A stretch of 64,000 nucleotides of DNA from Condylostoma magnum (lineage: Eukaryota; Ciliophora; Heterotrichea; Heterotrichida; Condylostomatidae): positions 1 to 64,000 of the forward strand of contig CAKKTI010000049.1 in assembly GCA_920105805.1 (NCBI GenBank), written 5' to 3'. A program made the translations under genes and the position numbers. The notes below the pieces were generated by a model, which saw nothing but the letters and a program-made list of their open reading frames with translations, searched no databases and had not been told where the DNA came from. The stretch's first letter is position 1. Every line of letters begins with the position of its first letter. Below are positions 48,801 to 60,562 of the stretch, one piece after another.

Positions 48801-51800
48801 AATACACAAGCCTCCCTTATTTAGATCTCGTCGTATCAATTAGTGAAAGTAGATAATATACAAGCCTCAAATATTGAAATATAGTAGGGAATAGGGCTTA
48901 GTGAGTTAATAGATATTTAAGATTTAAAGATAATAAACTCTAGTTTTAATAATATCTAAGGAGGATAAACTGGATTACTAAGTCTGAATAATTGCACTTA
49001 AGTAACCATGACTAATAATACCTTGTACAATATAACGACAATTGAAGGAGCATCCGGAGCAATCTAAATACAATAATCAGACCAGTAAGCATAGATTGAT
49101 ATATAATAGCTAAAAATAGATACATTTTCAGGCGTAGGATAATGTGCAGGAATCTCTATATTATCTTCTGCTCGAGTATCACTAATAGACTTTAATCTCT
49201 CTAACTCTGAATTTAGCAATGGAAGCGGAGAATAAGGAGGAGTCCTATACATTTCCTCTCAAATTTCCTTTACAAACGCTACAATTAATCAAGTGACTAT
49301 TCGGCAAATATATGTTGCAAAAGAAGCTATTATTATTGATAATCATAGAACAGGAGTATTACAAATCAAAAACTCACAATTATTAGATAATAAGGGAACG
49401 ATCGGATTCATATAAGGAACTTACTCTTAAGCTGGTTTAGTACTTGTTATAGAATCTGTTACTTTAAAAGATAATTAAAGCTCAAATAGTAATATAAAGG
49501 TTTAAGGCTAATAGGATAATATATCAGTTTAAATAACTGGCTGTACATTCCAATAAAATTCAGGATTCTAAGTACAAGGGACTAATATTCTGATTCAGCT
49601 TGACAATAGTATCTTTGAATAGAATAAAAAAGGATTGTTTATAACTGAATCTGCTTAACTTATAGTCAATTCAACGGAATTCACTTAAAATGGTGATGAA
49701 GACAACATTATAGATGGAGGAGTAATTCAAATACAATACTCATCTATTTTTGAATGTAATGATTGTTAATTTAGCCTCAATAAAGGACTTAGAGGAGGTG
49801 TTTTTTATGCCAGTTAACGATCTAAAATTATGCTAACTAATTGTTTATTTGATGGAAACCAAAGCACTGAGGATGGGTCTATAGGATATCTCATTGGATT
49901 AAAACCTTAAACCTCAGTCTTTTCAAATATAACTGTATTAAATAATCAAACAGGCTTTAAAGCAACTATAATTGCTATTGAGTCTAATTTAGAGATCATA
50001 GAAAAGTCTTTATTCCATAATAATAGAGCACTATAACAATATGCAGGTCTATGGATGATAAAATCCTATTTGATAATAGATAATTCAACCTTTCGAGACT
50101 AAACATCAGACGGGGCTGCTTTTATATTTGCTACAACAGAAAGTGTGATTGAAATAAGAAATTAAAGTAAGTTTTCAAATGGAACTAATACTAGTTCTTT
50201 TGGAGGAGCAATTAGTATTTAAAATTCAGAACTTACAATTCATTCAAGCAAATTTGAGGATATGGCTTCAGAAATAACAGGAGGAGTAATATCAGCATTT
50301 TCATAATCTATAGTTAGTATTAGCAGTACTAAATTCCAGAATGTTTTTTCAACAGACCCTGGATCAATTGCTTATATTTCTTAAAGTTCACTGATTATGG
50401 ACAAAGTAGAAGCTGATAATTTTAGGAATTCTGGTTTATCAGTGGAGTATGGATAACAGATAAGCATTAAGAGTTCTACTTTTTCAAACGGATATGGAAC
50501 AATTGGAGCTACTTTATTTTGCTTTGAATGTTCATCAGTTGAAATAATGGATAGTATATTCTCAAATGGTGATACTTTGACAGAGGGTGGGGCATTAAGC
50601 TTACAACTATTTAATGTAGTTTAGAGTAGCGATTATATTATAGATAATTGCAAATTTAGTGACAATAAGGCTAGTTTAGGAGGAGCAATTTCATTAAATG
50701 ATTGCAATGCTTAAATAACCAATTCAACCTTCAGTCAAAATTCAGCACAAGAAGGTGGGGCAATGTAGCTATAATGCCCCATTAAATACGAAATTAATCC
50801 ATGCAATTATACACTATAAAACAATACATACAAAGGAAATACTGCTGAAATCTAAGGAGGAGCCTATAGCTGAAAAAATATACAGCCCAAGTCAACAGAT
50901 GAAGCATTTGAACTTAATACTGCTTTATATGGAAATCAAGTTGCATCTTATGGGCTACATTTGAAAGTTATTATAAAGGGATAACCTGTAGAATACACAA
51001 ATGATGGATCCTAAAACTTTCCAATTGCATATGAAGTGAATACAGAAAAGCCAGGACAGAGTATTAAATCTGTTATAGATTTAAAAATATTAGATCATTA
51101 TGGAGCTGTTTATAATCTAAGTTAAGAAGAAATAGTTACATTGGAAAAAGTATAATCTGAAACTATATTATCAGGGGAGACAAAATTTTCTACTAAAAAT
51201 GGAGCAATAAGCATTTAAGAGTATACGATATTTAGCTAGCCTCCCTCAACAGTATATCTTTAACTTAGTACATAATCTATTAACAAGTAACTTTAATTAT
51301 CAGATTAATCAGAAAAAGAATCATTTGACTAGATCTATATTAAGTACAATCTAAGAGACTGTGAGAAAGGAGAGTATAAAAATGAAATGTCTTGTGATAT
51401 TTGCCCGGATAACTTTTATAGTCTTGATGTAAATGAATAATGTTAGAGATGTAATAATACTAGAGCTATATGTCCCGGAAGAGATAAAATATATCCTAAA
51501 GCTGGGTATTGGAGAGTAGATTTGAATAGTGATACAATTCTTGAATGTTTTAATTAAGATGCTTGCAAAGGTGGTGAATAATCGTAAAATGAAAAAGGAG
51601 ATTGCGAAAAAGGATATAAAGGAAATCTTTGCTAAAGTTGTGAATCTACTTATAGTAGATCATCGAAAAATGAATGCTAAGAATGTCCCTAAGAATATGA
51701 AAATATAATATACTTATCAGGTCTTTTCATAGGTATGATTATTGTATCATTTATCATGGTATCCAGTACAATCAAATCCGCATTGCAGCCTAGAAAGTTG

Positions 51801-53012
51801 CACTCGATTTACTTCAAAATATTCGCGAATTATCTACAACTGGTATTGATAACATAAGACTTTAGATTATAATGGCCAGAATTAGTATAAGAGCTATTTT
51901 AAGTCCAGAGAAGTACAGGAGAAGTATCAGAACAACTCTTCTCTATAGATTGCTTCCTCGGAGATGAAAATGACGAAAACTCGCATAAAGTGACTTACTA
52001 CAGTAAATTAATCTTCTTTGCATTTCTACCACTTACTATAATCATAGTATGTACAATCTTTTGGCTGATTGTTTGCAAAATTAAAGGCAGAATGGATTAC
52101 ATGAGAAAGTAGTATATAGCAACAATCATTATTCTTTACTTTTTGATATTGCCAAATATAGCAAAAGCTAGTTTTCAAGTTTTCAATTGTTTCTATATTG
52201 ATGAAATGGGATACTATTTATCTGATGACTTGGATATTGAATGCTATGATGATGACCACTCGTTTTACTCTCTTCTTGTAGGTTTACCGATGATTATACT
52301 ATGAATATTATGACTACCACTGGCAACTTTATGATTATTGATTAAAAGAATAAGATTTAATCTAGATAATATAGATAATAGAGTACGGTTTGGATTCTTG
52401 TATAACGGATACCATAAAAGGACATTTTATTGGGAGTTTATCATACTTTATAGGAAGATTTTAGTAATAGCTGTATCTGTATTCTTTACAAATATTTCCA
52501 TATAAGCTTAGGCACTTATTGCTTTACTTTTATTAATCTCGTTCTTGCATGCCTAGTATGTAAATTAACCTTATAACAAGAAAAGATTGAATAGTACTGA
52601 AATAAGAGGGTTGTTTGTAGCAACTATTACCATTTATTGTGGAATTTACTATTTAAATGTTTAAATGAGTGATGAGGTTTCTCTATTTCTTTTCATAATA
52701 ATGGCAGCTGCTAATGTATATTTTCTTGTATCATGGATTTTGAATTTACTTAAAGCTATTAAGAATTATGCTATGCAATCAGTGGCACGTTTTAGGCTAA
52801 AGTATGATTATAATATCTATAAAAATTATTATGACTTAGTAGAAGCTCCTTTGTATAAATAGACAACTATAAATGATGATTACATGATATTTAGCTTATT
52901 AGAGAATAGAAAACCTAGTTTAAAGGATTTAGGGGAGTTTTAAAGAAGATAATTAGATGTAATGGATTTATACAAAATGAGATTATAAAAGCAACTATGC
53001 TATTTTAATTAG
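45819..53012 (+). CDS. giant Notch-repeat / beta-helix multi-TM surface protein
   Basis: 2397 residues in one frame. The start MWTTLIILSFSTFSLQ is a signal peptide whose second codon is TGA (Trp). Residues 18-330 are Cys-rich with Lin-12/Notch-type repeats (GNGECDQGTF...CGFDLGDCGY, LGDGVCNQECNNDDCNHD). About 400-1740 is a long right-handed parallel beta-helix like chlamydial polymorphic outer membrane proteins (IQNSELTIHSSKFEDMASE, GGAISLNDCNAQITNSTFSQ, GGAMQL). A Cys-rich block (CDICPDNFYSLDVNEQCQRC) and 8-10 TM segments follow (SGLFIGMIIVSFIMVSS, RKILVIAVSVFFTNIS). A family expanded in ciliates; function unknown, perhaps adhesion or sensing. Stop TAG at 53010, TAA at 53016. Confidence 0.87.
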
Positions 53013-53159
53013 AGGTAATTGACGTTATATGACACGACATAAGCATATAAATAGTTAGTTAATTAGTTTTATATTATTACGTACATTTCAGTAGTTTTGA
53101 TGAATGTAGCGTTCCCTTATTAGTTCAGTTGTAATTGAAATCGTAATATATCAAGTGTA

Positions 53160-53444
53160 TTAAATGATTACACTAACTTGATTATGTAAATAAATATAAC
53201 AAGAAATAAAAGGAAATATTGCATGCCATTGATCTTTCACAAGGTAATTGTAGTAATAGATTTTTATATAAGTAAAAGCAGGATTAAAAAAGAATAGATG
53301 CTTATTTCAATCATATTTAAGTAAAGAAGCCCCAATCATTAATAAAGGTGCTTTATCGAGTCTGCTATTTGGGTTAAATAAACTTGATAGTGGCTAAAAC
53401 TTATGCAAAAACTATTAGGTTTGATGCTTAGTATAAGTGATCAT
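53160..53444 (-). CDS. possible small membrane-like protein
   Basis: 94-codon frame beginning MITYTKHQTQQFLHKFQPLS. It continues with a protein-like stretch (NPNSRLDKAPLLMIGASLL, AFTYIKIYYYNYLVKDQWHA) and ends at a TAA at 53160 or the TGA at 53151. The second half is hydrophobic and aromatic. Because all frames are open in this code, the call rests only on composition and it may be chance. No family recognised. Confidence 0.3.
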
Positions 53445-53589
53445 TTTCTAAAGAGTATTAGTTACCCTCACATGGGTTTAATCGAGCTTTAATTTAACAG
53501 AGTTACTAATAGTATTGGAGTTCTAATATTCAACATGCTTTCAAAGATTCCTCTAAAATTTTGTATTGCCTAAACAGTTAGATAATAAA

Positions 53590-54135
53590 ATGGATAATAA
53601 ACTACCATATGATAACTTAAACAATTAAGAGGTTGTTAGCTTGAACATAAAACTATTTGATAATACATCCTTTTAACTGGAAACTTCGCCTTAAAATACA
53701 GTTTCTTAGCTAAAACAATAAGCTTTTCCTGATGAAAGTAGCTAAGATGCGTAAATAAAGCTTATTTTTATGGGAAAATTATTAGAAGACAGTAATAAAT
53801 TGTGTAGTTATGGAATTAGAGAGGATGGTACTACTATCCATGCGATGGTTAATAAGAAAAGTATAGAAGTTCCTATTAGTCCTATTGAGGACTAGGAAAT
53901 CGAAGAAGATTAGAATGAAAATTTTTAGTATTTTTATCACGACAATGACGGAACTGGCTTTGATTTATTTTGAGGAATTATTTTTGGGTACTTTTTTGGA
54001 GTAATTATGATATTTTGTGTAAATTTTAAACAGCTTTGGAGTGGAAGGCTTAATACAAAGATGAGTGTAGGTGCAATCATTGGAATTTTACTTAGTGCAG
54101 TTACATTGTATCATTCAAACTCTAGAAATGGGTGA
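53590..54135 (+). CDS. ubiquitin-like-domain transmembrane protein (TMUB/Dsc3-like)
   Basis: 181 residues from MDNKLPYDNLNNQE. Residues 15-88 form a ubiquitin-like fold (VVSLNIKLFDNTSFQLETSP, then IKLIFMGKLLEDSNKL and GIREDGTTIHAMV, matching LIFAGKQLEDGRTL and its end in ubiquitin). A linker, then two TM helices (IIFGYFFGVIMIFCVNF, VGAIIGILLSAVTLY). TMUB1/2 and yeast Dsc3 have this build and work in ER or Golgi membrane-protein degradation. No C-terminal Gly-Gly, so it is not a conjugated modifier. Ends TGA at 54133, 33 bp from the convergent E2-like gene. Confidence 0.78.
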
Positions 54136-54168
54136 GTAATTTATAATAGAAAAATGAATCGCTTTATA

Positions 54169-55888
54169 TCATATTTTGAGACATTTTATTATTATCTAAT
54201 GGTCAGATTAATTTTATTCGATGTTTACTTGTGAATTCTCATCTTATTATGAATCCTCTGTTTTCACTTCCTCTTCTTTATCTACCTTTTCTTCCTCTTC
54301 TTTATCTACCTTTTCTTCCTCTTTTTCACTTAACTTTTCCTCTTCTTTATCTACCTTTTCTTCCTCTTTTTCACTTAACTTTTCCTCTTCTTTATCTACC
54401 TTTTCTTCCTCTTTTTCACTTAACTTTTCCTCTTCNNNNNNNNNNNNNNNNNNNNNNNNNNNNNNNNNNNNNNNNNNNNNNNNNNNNNNNNNNNNNNNNN
54501 NNNNNNNNNNNNNNNNNNNNNNNNNNNNNNNNNNNTTTATCTACTTTTTCATCCTCTTCTTTATCTACCTTTTCATCCTCTTTCTAACTTATTTTTTCTT
54601 ACTCTATTTCTTAGTCTTCCTAATTTAACTTTTATTCGTCTTATTCATCTTCCTTTTCTTCTTCTTTCTAACTTACTTTTTCTTACTCTATTTCTTCCTC
54701 TTCTTTATCTACCTTTTCTTCCTCTTTATCTACCTTTTCATCATCTGCAAAATCTTAGAAATCTAATAAATCTTCTTCCTTTTACGACTCCTACTAACTA
54801 TCCTCCTATCCTTCTATTAAATCCTACTTTTCACTATCCAGCATATTAATAACAATATCATTAGACAATAAAATCTACATTCTGTCTAAAAATATTTGGT
54901 ATCTAGGATCATCAACAGCGCTAAAAAACTCAATAGCCTGTTAATAAAGGGACATTAAACTATTAGTCATCTCTACACTCATATGTGACTCAAAATTAGA
55001 CTCATAAATAGCAATTGAGTTTAACACTTCTTTAATATTGATATGTGCAACTTATTATATACTTACATCATCTTCCCTTAACGAAGGAAAAGGATTCTAT
55101 TTGATGCAATTCCCCCCTAACCTTGTAAAATTCCTTACAACTAATTAAGCAAATCTATCGGACTTATTTAATTCAAAATATTACAAGTTTTTCACCGGAA
55201 CTCTTTCATCCCATATAAGCTACACTTAGTTCTTATTAGTCCAACTCCTCTTCATCTAAGCTAATGACTACAAAGTTGCCCAAGATGTTAAATACCCACT
55301 TCCCTTAACTTCTTTTATTAAATCAAATTACAAAATATTAGAATGTGTCACTACAATTGCTTTACTTTTACACTTTTACAGTCTTTAATCCTCAAACTCA
55401 ACAGCTTAAAACACCCCCATTCCTTATTTCCTTTACCAATACTCAAAATGCATGACATTTCCTATATGAAAATGGCCTATTTCCAGTCCATGTCCTTCTG
55501 TTTTTCACAAAACAGAGTGTTACTGTAGGAAATTGGGAATAGACATTACTATATCAGTAATACTTAGATTCTGGGACCACGGCATGTTTAGAATTTCCTG
55601 TAGCATATCTCTTCCATCTGCAACGGCCGGAAACCCAGTTATTGTATTGTAAATCACCTTAGGAGGCAGTATGGGAAAATCACTTTCCAGGTATATTATA
55701 AAACTTACTTCATTGGGTAACTATGGAACTTCATGACCCACCACATCCAGCTGTATTTCCAATCCAAAAGGATTCTCATTTACAATCGCATTAAAATTAG
55801 GAGGAAGTGAAGTTAACTGAAGAAGTTCTAGGTGGATGTTACCTTTTTCAAAGCGTTATCTCTACTTTATTTATTATGATTCTGACAT
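54169..55888 (-). CDS. E2-variant (UEV/RWD-like) protein with acidic tandem-repeat tail
   Basis: Starts MSESQQIKQRQRFEKGN. Residues 20-125 follow the ubiquitin-conjugating fold (SFIIYLESDFPILPPKVIYN, then ILNMPWSQNLSITDIVMSIP). The HPN motif is gone and Met lies where E2s have the active Cys, so it should be catalytically inactive. A second beta-rich, PH-like part follows (KCKSKAIVVTHSNILQFDL), then helices and a C-terminal tail of Glu/Lys repeats (EEEKLSEKEEEKVDK). The tail is broken by a 100-N gap, so length and frame across it are unknown. The end is TGA at 54169. The start is 13 bp from the divergent zinc-finger gene. Confidence 0.72.
54260..54740. repeat. tandem repeat, 45-bp unit (acidic 15-residue repeat)
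   Basis: Polypyrimidine-rich on the plus strand. A 45-bp unit repeats exactly at 54311-54355 and 54356-54400 and again up to the gap; shorter and degenerate versions flank it. On the minus strand each unit codes KVDKEEEKLSEKEEE. The unit length is a multiple of three, so copy-number change keeps the frame. Confidence 0.85.
54436..54535. other. assembly gap (100 N)
   Basis: Exactly 100 N inside the tandem repeat. The round number is the usual placeholder for unknown length, so the repeat array probably collapsed in assembly. Confidence 0.98.
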
Positions 55889-55901
55889 TATTTATAATAA
55901 A
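55889..55901. promoter_or_regulatory. 13-bp head-to-head spacer
   Basis: Thirteen bases separate the start codons of the E2-like protein (minus) and the zinc-finger protein (plus). Confidence 0.6.
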
Positions 55902-57149
55902 ATGGATGAATAGATGGAAAGTGTTTATGTTGAGTTGAAACAACTTAGGGAAAATAATTAAAAGGTAACGCTTGTATAAAGGGAGTAGAACTATGAGTTA
56001 TTGGAGAATTAAGTGCATGAAGTAGAGCATTCAAGGGATATAACGTAGTTCTCTGATAAATATATTGCAAAATACGAGAAATTATAGAAATTAATGATTA
56101 AACTGCAAGAACTTGAGCTTAAAAACCCTGTATTCAATATGTAGAGTTTTGTATGTAATGCATGCGGGTAGAATTAGAACTCCTAGTAATAACTATTGAT
56201 CCATAAGTAAAGCAATTGCTAGATAAATTTAGGCCCCTAAATTAACAGCGAATAGACTTATGGAATGAATAAAGATGAACTAGAAATTTTGCTATATGGA
56301 TACCTAAACTATCTAAACTTCTCATAGAGCAAATTAAGTGAAAATGAATTGCAAGCATTAAGGGAAATGCATTAGTAGTGTCCTAGTTTGCAAAGTTTAA
56401 TTTCCTCGTATTTAACTAGAAGCACTGAACCTAATTAAAGGGAATGCAGACATAATGAAGCTGCCCATTTTTTTAAAACTGAGCAATGTAGTAAATTCCA
56501 CTGTATGCAATGCCTTTATGAGGCTATTAGTCCAAAAATGTTAGATTTTAAAAACAATCAGGCAGTTTGTTATCATGGTGTAGAGATTGATGATACTTCA
56601 TTCCATAAAATTTACTTTTATTTTAATAAGAAAAAGTTTTAAATAGAGAAGAAGCGTGCAAAAGTATAGAATTTAGAATATATGAAGAGTTATATTGGGG
56701 AGGCAAACCAACCTATAGAGTAGTTTAATCTTAGCCTATGTGTGCTATGTAAGAAAAAGTAGCAGCAATAACAGTTCCAAGGCCTGCTTGTTAATCATTA
56801 ATGCTAAGTGTGCAATACATGTAGGGCAAATTACCTATTGAGATTGCCATATGCCATCTGTCCCCTTTAGGAATGTCAATATTACTATACACTAGCTGAG
56901 ATTCAAGCTATTAAAAGCTAAGATAACAAAGAGCCAGTATGCAAGGTCTGCTAAATATCATCTAAAACTTCAAACCTCTAATTCTACACCTGCGACGAGA
57001 ACCATACAATGTGCTTTTAATGCGCTCAAAATCTAAAAATCTGTGATTGCCAAAAAAACCTCAGCTTAATTGCCTAACGAAGCAATCTGAATATACGAAA
57101 CAACCATTTAAGCCTAAGAAACAACAGTCACATGTTTTTAAGTATCTAA
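55902..57149 (+). CDS. multi-zinc-finger RING-like protein
   Basis: 415 residues from MDEQMESVYVELKQLRENNQ. An N-terminal coiled coil (about 1-75) is followed by an isolated Cys/His finger (FVCNACGQNQ), then a Cys/His block (CSKFHCMQCLYEAISP, CYHGVEID). The C-terminal half holds a RING-like cluster (LCVLCKKK, CQVCNTCRANYL, CPLQEC) and a last Cys-rich block (CKVCQISSKT, CDENHTMCFQCAQN, CDC). The order of clusters loosely recalls RBR or TRIM-like E3 ligases, but I cannot assign one. It sits head-to-head with an E2-like gene, which suggests a ubiquitin-pathway link (inference). Stop taken as TAA at 57147; further in-frame TAA/TAG follow. Confidence 0.7.
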
Positions 57150-57210
57150 CAGAATCGTCTACCAAGAAACAATAATTCAAATCCCATATAGATTTATTAA
57201 AATTTACTAA

Positions 57211-59961
57211 CTAATTAGAATCCGGCCAACGTAGGCTTAAAGCTTCCTTTGCTTTGAGTAATGAGGAATTATTAGGATTCAGTTGTAGGGCTATGTTATA
57301 ACTCCTATGAGCTTCGTCGTAACTTCCCCTTTCTTCTTGTAAAATTCCAAGATGATAGTAAATGTCGAAATTAGATCTGTCGTATTTAGCTGCCTGGCTA
57401 AAGTTTTAAAAGGCTTCGCCCTTTTGGCCTTTGTTAAAATATATAATGCCAGTAAAGTAATAAGCAGGTCCGTACTGACTGTTTAGTTAAATTGATTTTT
57501 AAAGGGGCTCAAGGGCCTAGTCTTACCTATTTTACTTAAATATGACTAGTCCAAGACTATAAAAGTATAAGAAGTTTTGAGGGTTGACTTGTGTTGATGC
57601 TAAGTAAGCCTGTTCTGCACTTATAAGATCCTTTTTACCGTATAGGGAGTTGCCTAGGCTGTAATAAGCCTCTGCTTTTCTTGGATTCAGCTATAAACAC
57701 GTCTACAAGCTTTAAATAGCTGAATCATACTATTTCTTAGTATTATAGCATTTTCCTAGGTAAAAGTACACATCTGATAGTTGATTGTTAAGTCCTAGAG
57801 CCTTTTGATATTAAATTATAGCTTGATCAATGTTTTTCATTTCAAACATACAATTAGCGATTCCTACTAATGATTTTACTTCTCTTGGGTTAAGCTTAAG
57901 AGCTCTAGCATGAAATCCCATGGAAAAATTGTAGTTTTTAGTATCAAAGTAAATATTACCTAAAGATACCAGTGCTAGCTGGTAATTAGGTTATAAAGCA
58001 ATAGAAGATTTTAAGTACTGCAATGCTTTATCAAAATCTTTCTTAAAGTAGTAAATAAGTCCAAGTTAGCATTAGGCTCTGAAATGCTACTTATTTTACT
58101 ATAAAACCCTGTTATAATGCATCTCTGCTCTATCCATATCCTTAGTATGATAAAGCTTTCCTAGTGCAAAATTAGCCTCTTAATGATTAGGAGCATATTC
58201 TAAAGCCTTATTGAAGTTACTAATAGCATCATCGAATTATCCTTTGTTGGCTTATATTGTCGCTAATCTTATAAGAGCATCTAGGTAATTAGGCTTAATT
58301 TCCAAAGCTTTGCTGTACATTTGCTCACTTTTGTCATTATCACGCTTAATTTCATTAAAATAACCATTATGATAGTATGAGTAAGCAGAGACCTCAGGCT
58401 GAGAAACAGCCTGATTATGTTTACTCTCAGAATCTTATTTCATATTCAATTTCTACAAAGCCCTGCCTTAGCCTGTCAATGCATTAGAGTTTTACGGCTT
58501 TATTGCTGAGGCTTGCTAAAACACATCTAAAGCTTACTGAAATTTATCATTAAATAACAGTAAAGTTTCTCCTAGTTTTAGTAAATAGTCAAATTAGTCT
58601 GACTTTAACCTGTCCGCTGTTTCAAGCTCACTTAAAGCTTCTTCTTTCAAGTTTTCCTTCTTTAGCATTCTTCCTAAATGGTAATGAGCATCTGAGTTGT
58701 TTCTGTCACATACTGTAGCTTTTCTAAAGTTGGATAGGGCCTCAGGAATATCTTTAAGCTTGTCATTACATCTGCCTATTCTTATCCAAATTTCAGCTGT
58801 ATCTCTGCATTTTTAGGCGTTTAAGTACTATACTAGAGCTTCTTACGGGTTCTTGTTATTATCTAATAAAATATCCCCGTACATTTTTGCGATTTCATAT
58901 GGTCTAAATTTATCATTGATATCTTAGCATGCCTTTAGATGCTGTTTGGCCTCGTCATTTCTATCAGTGTCCCTTAGAATAATAGCAAGTCTATAATGAG
59001 CTTCCAGGTCATTAGGATCCTCTGTGAGTTTGTCTCTTAGCTCCTATTCATTCATGTTACTATAGTTACTATTGGCATATGGTCCCTTCTGAGTTTCCTC
59101 AGCTCCTCTGTTCCTCAGTTTATTAAGCTTTTCCTATAAATCAGGTATTGTAGGGTACTCCTACTCTAAATCACAGTAAATTTAATAAGCTGCGTCTATA
59201 TCCCCCTGGCTCTCTTTATTATTAGCTCTGCTTATAAGCACATAAGGGTTTTAAGGTAAAAATTGCTCAACTGTGTCTATCATAGGCTCTGGTTCTTGTT
59301 TAGGATTATCAGTTATTAGGTGATTAGTCAACTGATACTCATTAAGCAGCTCGACAGCTTTTCTAAAATGATCAATAGCCTCGTCAATTCTTCCTGCCTT
59401 TCTAAGACAAATCGCTAAATTATTATGAATTCTAGCATCATCCGAGTACTTTAATGCATTTCTGAATTACTCTATAGCCTAAGGTGTCTTATCCGAGCGA
59501 TCCAGTACAATACCATAATTATTCATGGCCTTAGCATGTTTAGGGTCCATTTGTATCGTTTTAACATAGGATTGAGCAGATTGTTAAAAGTTTCCTATTA
59601 AATCATTGCACATTCCTATATTATACGCTGCCTTTACATTACTAGAATCAATTTCTAAGACTTTCTAGTAATGATTAAGTGCCTGGGAGAATGCTCCTCT
59701 CCTATAATAGTAATCTCCTATATTGAACAAGGTGAAGTCATTATCCGGCTCTAGTTTCAACGCTTGTCTTAAGTACTTAAGATCGACAGTTGTTGATTTA
59801 TCTTGCTCAGATATCACTTTAGCTAAACAATTATAAGCTATTACATGCTCTGGTACTTAAGCAATAACATTCTCAAAGTGTATTTTAGCCTCATTTCATC
59901 TTTTAGCGCGTAGGGACTGTTCTCCTAACTCAAATTCCTACTAAACTGATATTTCTGACAT
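57211..59961 (-). CDS. TPR-repeat protein
   Basis: 916 residues from MSEISVQEFELGEQSLRAKR, built of some 20 tetratricopeptide repeats with the W/Y-LG-Y-A-F-A-P spacing (NDFTLFNIGDYYYRRGAFSQ, NSDAHYHLGRMLKKENLKEE, FDIYYHLGILQEERGSYDEA). Continuous repeats without another domain resemble the superhelix of OGT/SPINDLY, or BBS4 and IFT TPR proteins; no glycosyltransferase part is present. It is probably a scaffold, perhaps ciliary given its neighbours. The TAG stop at 57211 follows LRWPDSN at the end of the last helix. The CFAP97-like gene stops 13 bp upstream on the same strand. Confidence 0.85.
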
Positions 59962-59974
59962 TTTGCAAAGATTA

Positions 59975-60544
59975 TTAAAACAGTTCTAAAAGCTTACTTC
60001 TCGGGCGAGGTTTATCTGTTGCTGGAGTAGTTAAACTGCGTAGCTTGTCAAATGTCATTATAAGGCCTTAGGTCATCGGGGGTTGCAAAGGGTTTCTTTT
60101 AGGTTGTCCATTTTCGAATAATTGAATGTTTTTTCTGTACTTTTTGTTATCCTAAAAGGACTGTTCAAGGGATTTTCGGTTGATGGAGGGTTTTATATTG
60201 CTCAGCTTTTTGAATAAGATTTTGTTTTATTGGGAAATAGTATCCATACAGGATTGTCTTTTACTGTTATTTAAGGATATTAAACGTTTTCTTGGGTGGG
60301 ATTTGTAGCGATCACTTTATATTTATTTCATTTTGGTGTAAAGTTTCTTGTTTTAGCTCTCAATTTCCTGCATTCTTTGTCTTCTTAACGCTATTTTTTT
60401 ACCCTTGTTAGGATTTGTTATATGATGGTATGATATTGGAGGCTTGGTGTCTACTATTGCCTGCATATTATTGATCTTTTCTACTAAATTTGAAGTTGTT
60501 TAAAAGGCTATAAGTCTTTGTATTGGGAGAGGTGAGAGTGCCAT
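59975..60544 (-). CDS. CFAP97/hemingway-like ciliary protein
   Basis: 189 residues, very basic, from MALSPLPIQRLIAF. The segment PPISYHHITNPNKGKKIALR followed by RMQEIESQNKKLYTKM matches the CFAP97 (KIAA1430/hemingway) domain, in which a histidine-containing strand is followed by a helix ending in IE.EN..L..KM. CFAP97 proteins are axonemal or basal-body proteins needed for motile cilia. The tail is basic and disordered. Ends with TAA TAA at 59972-59977. A short-form family member by length. Confidence 0.75.
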
Positions 60545-60562
60545 ATATATTAAATTTACTAA

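Noticed and set aside
53150-53182. Imperfect hairpin (ATCAAGTGTA / TACACTAACTTGAT)
   Set aside because: Short and imperfect in AT-rich DNA; no reason to call it a terminator or RNA.
53450-53500. tRNA-like T-loop (GGTTTAATC)
   Set aside because: No matching acceptor, D or anticodon stems found.
54221-54628. Plus-strand Ser/Phe-rich open frames through the N gap
   Set aside because: Opposite strand of the acidic coding repeat; low-complexity shadow crossing an assembly gap.
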